From the NCBI GenBank assembly GCA_021399435.1, contig JAJTUP010000033.1, positions 124,001 through 188,000 on the forward strand: a stretch of DNA of 64,000 nucleotides, read 5' to 3'. The position numbers and the translations under genes were made by a program. This DNA comes from Diaporthe sp. PMI_573. Lineage: Eukaryota > Ascomycota > Sordariomycetes > Diaporthales > Diaporthaceae. Positions 1 through 12,090 of this stretch are shown here, one piece after another. Within the stretch, counting starts at the first letter, position 1. Each line of letters starts with the position of its first letter. The notes under the pieces are model-generated. The model did no database searches and was not told the DNA's origin. It saw nothing but the letters and a program-made list of their open reading frames with translations.

Positions 1-186
1 GCGGGGGCATTGCGAAAGACGTCGTCCGCCCTGGGCATAGTATGGTCCCTCTCAGAGGCTATATTGTGTCTCGACCCTTGGTAGCTATAGGAGTATCTAA
101 TGCGTTAATGTGAAGACACTGCTGTCAAGACTATCCCTCGTTCTATTGTCTGACTCGATTCGTCCTTGACACGACTCCCCCTAACC

Positions 187-582
187 CTACTTGATGTCAA
201 TGACCGGGGCCGACTCGGCGTAGACAGTCAGAGGCGGCTCCGACAACCCAAGCTCCCTGGCGGTCTTCTTGAGCTCCTGGTGGCTCGCGTCGGCCTCGTC
301 GTAGTACTTCATGTCGTCGAGGTTGTAGAACGACGACTGCGCAACAATAGTATAACCCTTGGAGCGCGGGTCGTCATGGGCGGCCCCGGCGCTCATGTAG
401 GCGATATAAGGCTTGCCGTCCTGAAGTGTCCCGTCAGAGGCTGCGGGTTCCTATGTCTCGTTCACAACTCGGCTTACCCTGTTCTGCTCCTTGGCAAGCT
501 TCTCGTACGCTGCGAGCAGCTTGGCCTGGTTCTCGGCTCCGTCGAGCTTGAAGAGGGTGGTGCGGTTGATGAGCTTGGACAT
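187..582 (-). CDS. Stress-responsive A/B-barrel (Dabb) domain protein, 2 exons
   Basis: Two exons, 582..478 and 420..187, join to 112 residues. The intron (477..421) has a GTAAGC donor and ends TTCAG, in phase 0. The protein starts MSKLINRTTLFKL and its second exon begins DGKPYIAYM. The start, near-complete coverage by one roughly 100-residue ferredoxin-like fold, and the spacing of hydrophobic strands match small Dabb proteins, which form dimeric beta-barrels. The ATG at 582 was chosen because the domain begins immediately after it; the open frame continues 49 codons upstream but that extension looks like 5' leader. In this family some members are stress-induced proteins of unknown chemistry and a few are polyketide cyclases. 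No cyclase assignment can be made here, since no polyketide synthase is nearby. Confidence 0.8.
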
Positions 583-1207
583 GTTGTCGGTCTGGGTGGC
601 AATGATTCTGATAGCGATGCTGGCAATGTTGGTCTCGGTGCTTGATTCTGCTGTGCTCTGATGTCGTTGCTGAAAATCGTACTCGATGGGAGCCCGATTT
701 ATATACAGGCGGGATCGACGGAATGACACCTAGAGCATATGGGGCACCATTGCCGAGGGACGCGAACTGCCCCTCTTGTCACGTCCCGGAATGAACAAAG
801 GAGCCCGCCCAGCGCGCACGAGAACGACAACTCCGGTGGTATCACTCAATGCCCAGGCAGACATAAATGCGCAAAAACGCATGAATCTGACGAGGACCTC
901 ATGTCCGCATGAATCTGACAGCAGGCCGACCGGGGATTTCAGCCTGTTGCATGAATGCGAGGTGGCAGTGTGTGCCTCGACCTGCGGCCCTCCGACAGGC
1001 TCGGCCCCCAAGCTGCCAGGCACCGCCCGCGAAAGGATCCGGAGAATTCGGTCCCGACCGACTTGCTCCGGCGCGGACTTCCCCCAAGACCACGTCACGG
1101 GCGGAGATTAATGGAGGCTGCACTGAGAGCTTTGTGATACTGTAAATATCTGTCGCCTTCGGTTGCCGTTGCTTAAGCGCTGGCAAATAAGGAGCACGTC
1201 AACGTCA
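583..1207. other. Intergenic, promoter side of the Dabb gene
   Basis: No coding signal was recognised. Overlapping short frames on both strands carry no family motif. The 13-mer GCATGAATCTGAC occurs twice, near 879 and 908. The right part abuts a decayed reading frame. Confidence 0.5.
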
Positions 1208-2136
1208 CTACAACTTTGCAAGGCCCCCCAAATACCTCCGTACCAACCGGCGCACATGATGACGCACTCTCAGAGCCAGATTTTGTAGCACAGGAAAGCA
1301 TAAGAGCAGCTCGTCACTGCTGGAATGTTGAACCTCAGAAGACAGTAGTTGTCTACCTCGGTAACTAATTAATGAATTCTCGCCCGGTTGGACTAGCCAG
1401 ACTCTCGTTGCTGGAATGTTGTCCGAAATAAGAGCAAATTGAGAAAGCAAGTATCGTTGTGATGGGTCATGAGGCGTAGTCCGTAGATGTATTCCACGTG
1501 TCCCCTGTGGAATGCCAGATTGAAGTTGCCCTCGGCATTCGTCAAGTTTAGCAGCTCCTCGGCTTAGCACTACGTATTCACTCCAAACGACGGCTGAGCC
1601 TGTCGACAGCTCGGATTGCTGTTCGAAGCTGTGTGTCGTCACGTAATTGGCCATGCCAGAAGTCGCGGAACAAGATGACAAAAGAATTGGTGAATCGCTA
1701 CTCCACCTCATAGCCTTCCTCTTGCTGCTGCATGAGTTGAATTCCACGAGCGATCTGCACCAAGTCTAGGATTGGTGCTTTTGGGTGAGATCGAAGAGTC
1801 ATAGACGGCCATGCTGAATCTCTATATGGTTTGCGGCTTGCTCTTACGATTCTTGGCGAGAGCTTCCGCTTCGGCCACCTTGTCTTCCGGCAGCAGGACC
1901 CCAACAATTACGTAGAGGAGATCATCTTCAGCACCTTCAATTCGCAGGGCCTCCGCCGAGAGAGGGCCACCAGCTCCCGATGGATTCTTCTGTTCGTTTC
2001 CCAATGAGCTCTTCTTCTTCATGCTGCCTCTAGAGCTGTGGCTTTTGCGGGTGCGGACGACTTGTCATTCCTTTCTGTCGGGCTCGCCGATGTCGTACAG
2101 CAACATGTTCTTCGGCCGCACCGCAATGCCGGAGGG
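1208..2136 (-). pseudogene. Decayed protein-coding relic, family not recognised
   Basis: On the minus strand, several stretches read like real protein but are broken. An open stretch from about 2136 is stopped by TGA at 2067..2065. A frame from ATG 2022 runs to a GTAAGA donor-like site near 1847. A further protein-like stretch is cut by TAG at 1700..1698, and the next by TGA at 1580..1578. Beyond that, plausible coding continues only after a frame change, with more stops near 1390 and 1340. No splice model removes all of these. The TGA and TAG positions could derive from CGA or CAG by C-to-T change, as in repeat-induced point mutation, but this is inference. I do not recognise the family. A multi-exon live gene with unusual introns is the alternative. 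Confidence 0.35.
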
Positions 2137-2189
2137 GATGGTCACTGATTCCGAATGTCCGCTCATATTTGCTGTTGGTAGTCTTGCAA

Positions 2190-2450
2190 ATAGTCTGTCA
2201 GGTGCCTACTCTTTCTCAAGCGAAAGCACCAGTTGGATGGGAAAGGACGATTTGACGTTGCGCTCTACTGTGATCGGTCAGCCAGTGTAGTTGGAAGTCT
2301 TGTACATGCTCTTTAGATACCTTTACCTTTTCTCTCAAGTGAAAGCAATTTAAGTGGGAAGGCACGATTCGACAATTGCTTTCTACTGTGTGATGTGTCA
2401 GGCTGGTGCCCAGGCGCTCGTGTATTTAAAATGCTCTTCAGACGCGCAAA
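2190..2450. repeat. Degenerate tandem duplication, unit about 110-120 bp
   Basis: Two diverged copies of one segment lie next to each other, about 2214-2312 and 2333-2445. Both start with TCTCAAG-yGAAAGCA and share GGGAAgGCACGATT-like and CTACTGTGt-GATcgGTCA-like blocks, then a TGCTCTTyAGA end. On the minus strand both copies encode a related FP-x-x-L-x-LSLE peptide. The duplication therefore predates or accompanied decay of the relic at 1.2-2.1 kb. Confidence 0.5.
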
Positions 2451-3764
2451 ATCGTGATTTGGGTTTTTGAAGGACGACCGCTTGGCAGTACGGGTATTAT
2501 TGAGCACTGAAGGTACGGCTTGCTGCTTTTGTGTAAGGAACAGGAACCAGGCGAAGGCGTGGCGTGACGAGTCAAGATGAAGTGACGTGCAGCTTCTGCA
2601 AGCGGCAGTTGACGGTGCCTATTGGCGTTCGCTTCCACAGCTAACGATGGGGTTTGGGAGATAGGGTAGTGAGATTAGAAGCAGGCAGTATAGAGACGAT
2701 AAAGGGATACTCTGTAAAGCTTACTTGGAAGTCAAGCAGTATGGACAACGTTGTAAATCCCAAAGGACCTTTGGGAGTAGCTTCCTGTCGGTTCCTCGAA
2801 AGGTTTTCTGAGGGTTTCTCAAAGGTTTCTCGAAGGTTTCTCGAGGATTTATCCAGGGTTTCTTGAGTTTTGGTCGTTTGCAAGCTTGTATTGTGAGCTG
2901 CGTGACGGAACACTGCGGTCAGGTTATAAACCTTGCCTTTGGCGAGCAAATTCAGTGTTCTGTTAATCCTTACTAGGTTAACTCAGAAAATAGGAGGATG
3001 TAGATAGAGTATAATCATCTACTTGAAGTAATGTTGCTTAGATGGTAGTATAGAAGGAATAAAAGTTTAAGTTTTAGTTGAAGTGAATAAGACTAAACTG
3101 TTGGTGTTGCTCCTTAGCAGGAACCTCACCAATTGAAAGCATACCAAGGTAAGTACTCACCTAGATACCTAAGTGAGTTCTTTGAAGGAACAAGGGCAAA
3201 TCTTAGTAGGTAAACACAAGATACAGCGACAAGTGGAGGCGCTGTGGCTCTGTAACAAGGCAATAGAAGGTCGGCAGGTAGTCTCTCGGCTGCCCTCCAG
3301 TGTTTAAGGCCACTGTAAGTAGTTCAGTTTGGCGTGACTAAAAATGGAAAGAATCTGCTGATCGGTAATAGCTGAGAACTTTGAATAAGGATAGAAGGGA
3401 AGGAGGGCAGACAGTAAAAGGCGACAAGAATTGGGATCATATAGCACCTCTGTGTGCGAAAAGTGCAGACCCACTGGAATTTGGTGAACAAGAGATTTAT
3501 TTCTGACTTTTCAATGATTTACTTCCATAAAATAATGTTTACAGTATCCGAAACTTTCATTCAACTTCAAACTAAACAACTAGACGCATAGTACCGCAGT
3601 CGAGTCTTGCTTTTTTTAACACGATGTGGTAAGTTCCATTGGGTATCTATGAAATGCCATCACAAGGCCAATATATATATATGCAAAATGTTGATGTCTC
3701 CAGTCTTACAAGTGTGCCGGCACGTCGGCATACATCCAATTTCCTCGACAAGATCCTGTCCTCT
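2451..3764. other. Intergenic, AT-richer, repeat-bearing
   Basis: No gene is supported. It holds a short minisatellite (2795-2868). The stretch around 3100-3330 has an AT-rich, transposon-debris-like composition with repeated CACCTAGATACCTAAGTG-type words. No reverse transcriptase, transposase or long terminal repeat pair could be identified. Confidence 0.4.
2795..2868 (+). repeat. Minisatellite, about 11-bp GGTTTCTCGAA-like unit
   Basis: About six imperfect copies of a GGTTTCTCGAA-like unit in a row, with lengths varying between 10 and 13 bp. Confidence 0.7.
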
Positions 3765-6031
3765 TTAGTTATCGTGGCCTTTAGAAGGGCAGGCCTCACA
3801 GCCACATCGTGGCCTCTTCCTAATCACAGGACAAGCAGGACAGCCGCAGACCTCCCGTCCACTGACATCAACCATCTCAAAAGATTTCTGGCGCTTCTCT
3901 TCCTCGCCAACCACCGTCTCGCTGCGGTCGTCGTCGTCGTCCTCATTGCCGCCCTCGCTGTCATCATCCACTCCCCGGATTGTAAGCGCCCCAGAGACAT
4001 TCTCGCCCAAGCCGTGGTACATTCTCTCAGAGGACGCAGCACTGCCGCCGGGCACGAGGTGGCGCGCGGCCCTCGACTCGGCGCGATCCGTTGTCCTCCA
4101 CCAGAACCAGTACAGCGCGCCGAGGCCCAGCACGCCAAGGCTGGTGGCCGGGTATGTGAAGTAAGGGAACTGGTCGTCCTCGCCCATGCCACCGACCGGC
4201 GGGACCCACGGCAGCACGAGCAGCAGGATGTTGCTAGCGGCCGAGACGAGAATTGCGATTCGCGGCGCCCTGCAGGGCGTGGTCCACCCCTCGGAGCGGG
4301 AGTTGTGCAGGTGGAGGAGGCCGAGAGAGACAGCGACGCTGATTACGGACACGGGGTAGCCGCCTATGTCGACCAGGAAGTTGTAGATCTTGCCCGGGGG
4401 CGGGAGCACGATCATCGCCACTGAGACTAGCCAGTGGAGCAGTAGGCCGCGCGAGTGGGTGTTGGATGCGGACGCGGCGCTGTTCCTCCTCTCGGGACCG
4501 CGGGTCTTGCTGGGACTAGGTGATAGGGCGGCGGCGCTCTTCTCGACGGGGCGGTGGTCCGTCAGCCAGAAGCGAGGGAGCACGCCCTCCCTGGCGAGCT
4601 CCTCGTTGACCCTGGCCTGCGCGAAGCTGGTGGCGGCGATGTTGCCCGCGGCGGAGACGACAACAAATAGTGGAAGGACGTGCTCGCCGAGCGTTTCGCC
4701 AAAGACCTTGCGGAAGAAGGTTCCTGCGACGACAACTCCCGCGGAGCGGAACTCGTCCTTGTCGACGACGAGGAAGAAGGCTACGTTGACGGCGAGGTAA
4801 GCGGCGCTGACGAAGGCGAGGGCCGCGGGAGCCGCGACCTTGAGCGTGCGGACCGGGTCCCTCACGTCGCCAAGGACCTGGTTCGCCGTGCTGTACCCCC
4901 GAAAGCAGTAGATCACCTTGAGCAGCGCTGTTGCGTAGTCATACGGCTGCGTTGAAGTGCCCTCCCAGATGCCGCTGAAGTTGCGCTGTGCCGACGAGGA
5001 TGGCGCGCTGCCGCTCATGGCCAGGTCGACCCTCCGCCCCTCGATGATGGCCGACTCCCTGTCCGCGCCGACGCCCATGATCCCGCCCGCGACCCCGGAG
5101 ACAACGACAATAACCAGGATCGCCATCTTGGCCACCCCGAGTGTGTTGATGAGCCTCAGACCCAACCTGGGGCTCCGCGCGTGGACGTAGCACAGCATCG
5201 ACACGGCGAGGGTGGCGATGAGCCGGACGTTCCACCTGTTGGGCTCCGTTCCCGTCGCGTACAGGGCGTACTCGCCCAGGACCACGGCGTTGGGCGTCGA
5301 GAAGCCCAGCAGTACGACGTACGACATGAACATGCACGTGGCGAGCATGTAGGGCCTCCTGAAGATCCGCTCGAGGTACACGCGCTCCCCTCCCGAGCGC
5401 GGTATTGCCGTGCCCAGGTCGAGGTATACCGCCAGCCCGCAGAACGAGATGAGGCTGCCGATGACCCAGAGCACGAGTGTCACTGTTGTGTGTGTTGTCA
5501 GCAAAAGTTTGGAGGTCTCATCGTTCCGAGAGCACCTTTGACATCTCGGACATGGGATGAGAACGTACTGCCGACGGAGCCAACACCACTGAAGATGGCC
5601 GAGGGCACAGTGTAGGCGCCGACGCCCATCGTCTTGCCCACTATTATGTTGATAGCGGACAAGACGCCAAGCTTCCCTTCATCTTGGGCGAGTACTTGTT
5701 GAGGCGGAAGCCCCGGCGAGTGTGGCAGGAACCATGTTTGGTCGGTTGGTGAGTCTATTGAGACATCATCGTCGTCCTTCTCGTATGCATACCCGCTGTT
5801 ACCGATCGATGTTGACAGACCACTCCTTGTGGCCGACCCGGTGAGTGATCTTGGCGGTTCCAAGTACGATCCATGCCTTGGGGATGAGCCCGCCTGCCTG
5901 TCTCCTGGCGTGTGTGTTATGGGAGACCGACATGATAGTGTGAATGAATTCCTGAGCGGCGATGCGGCGGTGGAGAATGAGCTAAAATTTCTGAGAGAGG
6001 CATTGTTAAAGCTGAGTGGTGGTGGAGCCAT
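3765..6031 (-). CDS. Amino-acid permease, APC superfamily, methionine permease (MUP1)-like, 2 exons
   Basis: Exons 6031..5569 and 5482..3765 join across an 86-nt intron (GTACGT donor, ACAACAG acceptor) to 726 residues. The long Ser-rich, acidic cytosolic N-terminus (about 140 residues) is followed by GKTMGVGAYTVPSAIF, the first-helix signature of LAT/APC transporters. About twelve hydrophobic helices follow, with a GYSTANQVLGDVRDPVR stretch typical of fungal high-affinity methionine/amino-acid permeases. Known members import methionine or related amino acids by H+ symport at the plasma membrane; the substrate here is inferred. The C-terminal tail is acidic (poly-Asp, Glu) and ends with two CGCxACP motifs, which is unusual. 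An in-frame ATG at 6172 would add 47 residues; 6031 was preferred because that extension resembles leader sequence. Confidence 0.85.
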
Positions 6032-9000
6032 CCGGATGGGCTGATGATGGCGTGTGGGAGGGAGATGAGCTGTCTCAAGGAGGGGGTGCGCTCTGGGCGA
6101 GCACGTTTCTCGCAGGAACTTGCTCAGGCGAGTATGGTCCGTATGGGGCTTTCCAAACGGCCGGTTGAGCAAGTTTGGTTACGATGGACCACGGTTTTGG
6201 GAGGAAATTTATATTAACCTCTTTGTTTCCGCACACGAACGTTGTAGAGAAAGAGAGCTGCGATCAACGCGACGGGAAGGTATAAAAAAATTAAAATAAA
6301 TTCGCACAAGACCTGTCCACGAAGTAATGAGGAGGGACCTGGTGGATTGTGGGAGACACAAACAGGACCGGATGGCACATAAGACAACTCAACGATCAAA
6401 CATGGTCTGGACGAACAGCACGGACAACAGACAACATGGGTCAGCAACGCACTTGTTTGGTTGGCTGCTCGCTGCACGGCGACCTGACTGGCAGGTGAAA
6501 GGAGAAGGGGTGGAACTCTGATTACGCTGCGAGCGAGCGCAGATCATAGTGCGGTGGGGATTAATGTCGGCGCCTGTCTGTCTGTTGGGTATGACGAGCC
6601 GATGAGATCTCTGGTCGCATCCCACTCACAGTGTCCAGGCCGCAGGGCCCCGGAGGCGGAGGGTCGGTTCCAAACTTGGACGAGATGGTGAAGAGGACGA
6701 GCAGATCCCTCCTCGACTCAGACCAACGTCACAACAAGGGACTTGTGACTGTTTGGTGAAACGGGCAACTTCTCAAACAGGTCTTCTGGCAGAGGACGGG
6801 TTGATTGGCCAGTGTCGAGCGCATCGCCCGGGCGCCCATGTTGGCGAGCAGAGAGGAGGCGCTCCCGACTCAGCGGACAAGCTTTGCCCAGGAGCGGAAC
6901 CGAGGGCGGCCTGCAGAAGCCAAGTTCAGCCTCGCCCTGTCACCGTGTGTGTGCATCTTGGGGATCGACAGTCGACGTCCTTGGGAGGCAAGCATTGGCG
7001 GTCTTGGCACAAAGCTGTGACAGCACTGGGGCCCTGAAACCACGCCGGCGGGGATGTTTCTGTGGGGCGTGCAGCAGGACAGCAGGACTGCAGCGTGTGC
7101 ATGCGTGTGCAGGGCTGTCCCGCGTGGGGCGACCCGGGCAGAACGGACCGCATCGTGGCCGCGGGTGTCGGTGGATGACCCAGATGGGTGCCACTTGGAC
7201 GAGCCGCCTCTGCGGCCGTTTCAAGCTGGGGTCGATCATACCAGGCCTTTGGGCATCGTTGCCCTGCTGCCGTGAATAGCAGGCAACAAGACGCAGACGG
7301 CCTCGCTCTGTCGCTTTCTGTTCCCAAGACCAGGCTGATTTACAGCCCAGGCAGATCGGCAATCGCCCGTAGTCTCTTGGCCAGCGATCTCCAAGACGTT
7401 GGCTGCCACGCTGCCAGGTAATCAAATGTGGGTCGCCGCAACATCCTGAAGTCTTTTCCAATCCTCATAAACACTAATTGGCATCCGGGCGGCAGGCCAT
7501 CCCCCATCCGTCTGATGTTTAACTATTGTCGTCCGTCATTGAGATTCTGTCCTCACTGTAGTCACAGTCAACGCTGCAACCCGAGAGGCAGGCCGCGTCA
7601 ACCGATGTTCGGATAAGCCCTTTGCCGAATTCAGATGGGGAAGCTCGGATGAAACCTTGAAGCGACGCGACGCACGTTGCTCCGGCAGTCTGTGAGATCG
7701 AGTCTAGTATTTTGAGGGGTAGCGTCTCTTCCTCCTCCCGAGACCCAGATGCCCTTGTCCTTGCTGATAGACGGCCACTTCGCGGCCACAGTGAGATCAA
7801 GCTCTTGTGAAATAACCCATGGAATCAACTCTTGAAGGAAAACCTCCCATGGGATAACCTCCAGGGCTCCTGTGGGGTAACCGGGTAGATGTTTATCAAG
7901 CCACAGGGGGCTCCGTGATGACGCTTTCGTATTTCTTTTTCAAAGTGTGGCTGGTTTACTGTAGTAATGAATGTGATGTCAAGACTGTCTGGCCAACTGG
8001 TGGCACCATCTATTGGTTACTGTCTGCGGTATCGGTATCAGCAATGTCCCGGGCCCCCCTGTATTTGAAGCCGTGTCTTGTTAGACATTACCTTTTTGAA
8101 GTTGAGGGAATAGATTAGATGCTGACCCACAACTGCATGGTTGCCCGAAATTGGAGAGGGCTTAGTCCGTGCAGTTTCCAAGCGTAACTACAGGTTTGAG
8201 GTCCTCGGTTCCTCTTCCCGACCGGCGGCTCATGTGGCCTTCGAGGCCGACGGCCATTTGTGCTCATAGCTGCCCCACCGCGTCCTCATCTGGTTCAACG
8301 ATTTTAGCTTGGAGAATCTCCGGAAGGAATTGGAAAGCCGTATGACGAGTGGCCAACAGAAGGGGAGACAGGCACGAAGAATCCCCATTGCGGCTGTTGT
8401 GCCGACGTTTTGGATCTCAGAAGTAGTCTTCAAATGACCGCGTGCTGTCCTGACCGCGACACTGGTGAGCAGATCTCGGGCTGGCGAATGCTTGCCAGTT
8501 TCCCATCTCTCGTAGACCTTCACTATATAAGTATGCTGGGGGCGAGCATCACGGGCGGGTTTTGGAAGGGCCTGATCGACTGGCTTCTGGGTATGTTGAT
8601 GTTGCTTGTGATGGTAATTGTCAGATTAGTTATGGATCGCAAGGTGAGAAACTGGAGGAGGCGCAATGGAGACTCGGGGATGAAGACGGGATGAATTTTC
8701 CTGAATTAGGAAACAGTAAGAGAACATTCGGTTCATCTGTGCTTTTCGATCATTTAGAGATAACTAGCTCATCACTACTTAATTATTGAGAGCCTTCATA
8801 GCTGCCTCTAGGAGCCTCAATGTCACTGCGCTTGAGAAAATGGAAGTGGTTAGAAATTGAGTGTACCTACCATAAAGATTTGCAACACATGGAGAGAATC
8901 TAGATCAGCCTGTTCAGAGACCGCTGCCTCATATAAGCAAAAGAGATCATTTCAGTACAACCCTCCCAATCATGTATTTCAAGTGAATAGAGACATTGTT

Positions 9001-9729
9001 ACATTTCCCACAGTCGCTGACTGTATCGCGTCTCCCAGCTTCGACCTCGGGGCTTAGGCAGAAGAGGTTGGTCCCATTTTCAAACCTCAGGCCAAAGTAG
9101 GTATGAAAGTCATAGAGTCAATTTAGCTGTGCCTCGAGATTCAACAGAATTGTCGGTTGTCATGGTGGAATTGCAGGCGGACTGAGTGTGACTGACTATT
9201 ATCTTGGAGCCTCGTGACTTCAAATGTCCTTGGACGGGACTCAACTGGGCAAAAGTTGTTATCGCTTGATAGACAGACAGCATAGTGTTTGCTTTGGAAG
9301 GGCCTGAATTCCAATCAGCTTGACAGGGCTATTTTTGCGAGACTTGATAGCTAGCTGCCTACCTCATAGTACGTACCGTATCTGTAATGGGCAGCGCCTT
9401 CCAGGCCAACCTTACCACCATTGCCAGGGTTGTGACATCGGCCAGGCACCAGCTGGGTTTTCATCCCGTCTGGTTTTGCCTTGCCTTACAGCCTCAGTGA
9501 AGATTGCGACGCTTGCCCGCCGCCACCTCTTCGCCAAACCTTCCACTCACCCCCATCTTCCAGCCATCTGTCACCAGCCATCAATCGCAAATTCGATGGC
9601 CTAGCCAGGCCATATCGCGTCGCATGTCGTACCCACCAAGGTAGAGCAGCAAGGGAATAGGATATCGTCATCGAGCCATACCCCCGTGTTGAAGCTCACA
9701 CTCTGCGGGCGCGTACACCCATCGCGGCG
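6032..9729. other. 3.7-kb intergenic region between divergent permease and rec8 genes
   Basis: Only overlapping, motif-less frames are present on both strands. The left end is the permease promoter, including an AT-rich patch near 6270-6310; the right end is the rec8 promoter. Around 7870-7990 lies one copy of a degenerate dispersed sequence that recurs near 19780-19880. Minus-strand frames near 7520-7830 look weakly protein-like but have no identifiable domain. Confidence 0.5.
7877..7990 (+). repeat. Degenerate dispersed repeat, copy A
   Basis: It shares, in the same order, GGGGTAA, GGGGCTC, ATGACG, TGTGGC and TTACTGTA-TAATG-ATGTGATG with the stretch 19780-19880. Similarity is patchy, with small gaps. 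It may be the remnant of a short transposable element or solo terminal repeat; no termini were defined. Confidence 0.35.
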
Positions 9730-12090
9730 ATGTTTTATTCTCATGAGAGTAAGTTGCACCTCTGATGGTCGTTTTTCGCTCAACGCGTCGCTAACGTCTG
9801 CATTCAGTTCTCGCGAGCCCTCAGTATGGCGTCGCGACGGTCTGGTATGCTGCTGCAAACCCACCCATACTCGTCGCCCGCTGCTGACACTAGGTAATCT
9901 CACAGGCTGGTTGCCACTCTCGGCGTTCAGACGACCAACCGGAGGGTAAACCGCAGGTCTATCGAGAACGTCAATGTTCCTCAAGCATGCGACACGATCC
10001 AAAAGCCGCCCGGGGCCCCCCTTGCGTTGCGATTGCAAGGAAACCTCCTCTACGGAGTGTCTGGCGTGTACCTTAAAAAGCACAAATACCTCCTCGACGA
10101 TGCCCAGAAGATGTGGGACCACATGAAGACTTTCTTGCGATCTCTTCAGCACTCTGCATCGAACGAGTTAGACCCCAAGGCTGGGAAAATCAAGTGAGTG
10201 ACGACTTACCCGCACATACAGAAGAGGAACTACACCAACTTGTTTGCTTGCTTGCTGATACGGCACAGCCGATCTAAGCTTATCCTTGGTGATGATCCCA
10301 ACTTTGTTCCGACTTTCGACCTGCCTCCCCTAGACTTTGACGAGAATGGTGACCTGCTCCTTCCAGTGTTCGACTTCAGCCAACGTACCAGGCTATCCTC
10401 TCAGTTTTCACCCCTGGACCGCGGCAGTGGTTCTGTTGTGTCACCGGCCGGCGGGCACTTCATAAATCTCAACATACGTCATTCTTCAAGCCAAGATAGC
10501 TTGGGGATTCCTCCTCCTTTTGGTGGCAAGCCGCAAAAGCAGGACGACCTCGACTTCGAGATGGTTTTCGGAGAGGAAGAAGTACTTCCCTTTGAAGACT
10601 TCGGCCTCCAAATCGACGCCGATGGAAATCTCGTGGAGCAGCTTGAGCCCGAATTGCCTCCTCACCCACAAAGTGACGGTGCCATTGTTGGCGAAGCTGT
10701 ACCGAAAGTTGGCGGCGCACCTGACTTACCTGACGATGAAGCCATGTTCATTCCTGGCGACGACGAGCAGATGATCATCGAAGACGGCCCGTTTGCTGAA
10801 GTTGCAGCCGGGCAAGCCCAACAAAATCCCCGACGAAGCGAAGTGCCCCTTCCCTCTGAGGAGCTGGTAAGCTCCGACGAGCCTCAGCAGCCCCAACAGC
10901 GCAAGACGCGAAAAGTGAAGCGCCTCGCCCCCGACGTTGCTACTCATGTGAGCCGGGAAGAATTCAAGGGTTGGTCAGAAAATTACATCGCTCGCGTGGA
11001 GGAGGCCCGCGGAGTTCATCACCAAGTCACAACAGCTCAAGCGAGGAAGAATGCGTACAACCTCACCTTCGGTATGGGAATCATGGGCATTGGCGTCCTC
11101 AATACTGTTCCCGGACTGGAACATCCGCTGGCTCAATTCTTCGCCGGTGATGAGCTCAAGGCTATTGTCATGGGCGATGTCGAGGTAGATGTCGAGGCCG
11201 AGGTCGAGGGGGAAGATGAGGAACAAGCTCGATCCCGTCGCCGTCGATCTGCCTCAGACGCCTTCGGTGAGGATGAAGACGTGTTTGATGAGCGACGGGT
11301 CCGCCCTCGCACAGATGAAGCAGAGGCCGGACTTGAGGAGCAAGATCCTCAGCTCGGCCGCAACGCGCCCGAGCAAGACGGTCATGTCATTGACGACCCG
11401 ATGATTACGTTCGGCGATGACTTGCCTGAGGTCGGCCGTGAGCACCCCGGCTCCGCCATGTCTGACCACCACCGCTCGTCCAACGCGCCTTGGAACCGTC
11501 CCTCGTCAGTGATCCCTTCTTCCATCCGCAGTCAGAAGGGTCGCGAGGCAGGCGCCGACCGTGTCGAGGGCAGCCCGCTCGTTGGCCGAGGCAGCATGCT
11601 TCCCAACGACCCGCGATTCAACGAAGGGGACGTGATTTCCTTTGGCTACGACGGCCTGGAACACAATGCAAACGACGCCGCACACGAGCACAGCTCCCTC
11701 AGCGAGTTCGCCGCGGCCGCCGGCGTCAGTACGCAGAAGGCCAACACGAGCCAATTCATGCGCAACGCTCTGGACCGGGAGGGACGCAACTTCCTCGGGT
11801 TCGTGGAGCGGGTTGCCGCCGAGCGGGGCGAGCAGGACAAGGAGGAAGAGAACCGTCGCTGGGTCGAGTTTGACAGCCTCTTCGAGGAGCAGGACCTGAC
11901 GAGGCCGGTTGCCGCGCAGGCTTTCCTGCATGTCTTGGCGCTCGCGACAAAGGGCCAGATCAAGGTGAAGCAAGAGGGCATCGAGGAGAAGGTTGCGTAT
12001 GGTGAGATCCGCGTTGGTGTCACTGGCCCGCCTATGGGGAAGCCGGAGGATGCGTCCAAGCAGATGGCAGTTGGAGCAGAGGACGAGTAG
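9730..12090 (+). CDS. rec8: Meiotic cohesin kleisin subunit Rec8, 4 exons
   Basis: Exons 9730-9748, 9808-9844, 9906-10193 and 10269-12090 give 721 residues. The N-terminus MFYSHEI...YGVATVWLVATLG is the kleisin head that binds SMC3; the MFYSHE start and VWLVATLG block are typical of fungal Rec8. The middle is acidic and disordered, with RSRRRR and other basic patches where separase-type cleavage would occur. The last 75 residues (QAFLHVLALATKGQIKVKQ, then YGEIRVGV) form the winged-helix domain that binds SMC1. Rec8 replaces Rad21/Scc1 in meiosis to hold sister chromatids together. All three introns sit in the first 540 nt. The third exon's acceptor is the CACAG at 9905, because the earlier TAG acceptor would give an immediate stop. 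Rad21 is the alternative, less likely from the N-terminal wording. Confidence 0.88.

Noticed and set aside
6753..7461. Several overlapping frames of 90-170 codons on both strands
   Set aside because: They overlap each other in all frames and have low-complexity Arg/Pro/Ala content with no recognisable motif.
8100..8220. A possible tRNA-like stretch (GGTTTGAGGTCCTCGGTTCC)
   Set aside because: No acceptor stem pairing or anticodon arm could be formed around it.
9900..9905. Use of the earlier TAG acceptor (near 9893) for rec8 intron 2
   Set aside because: It would put TAA immediately in frame. The CACAG at 9901-9905 instead restores VWLVATLG.
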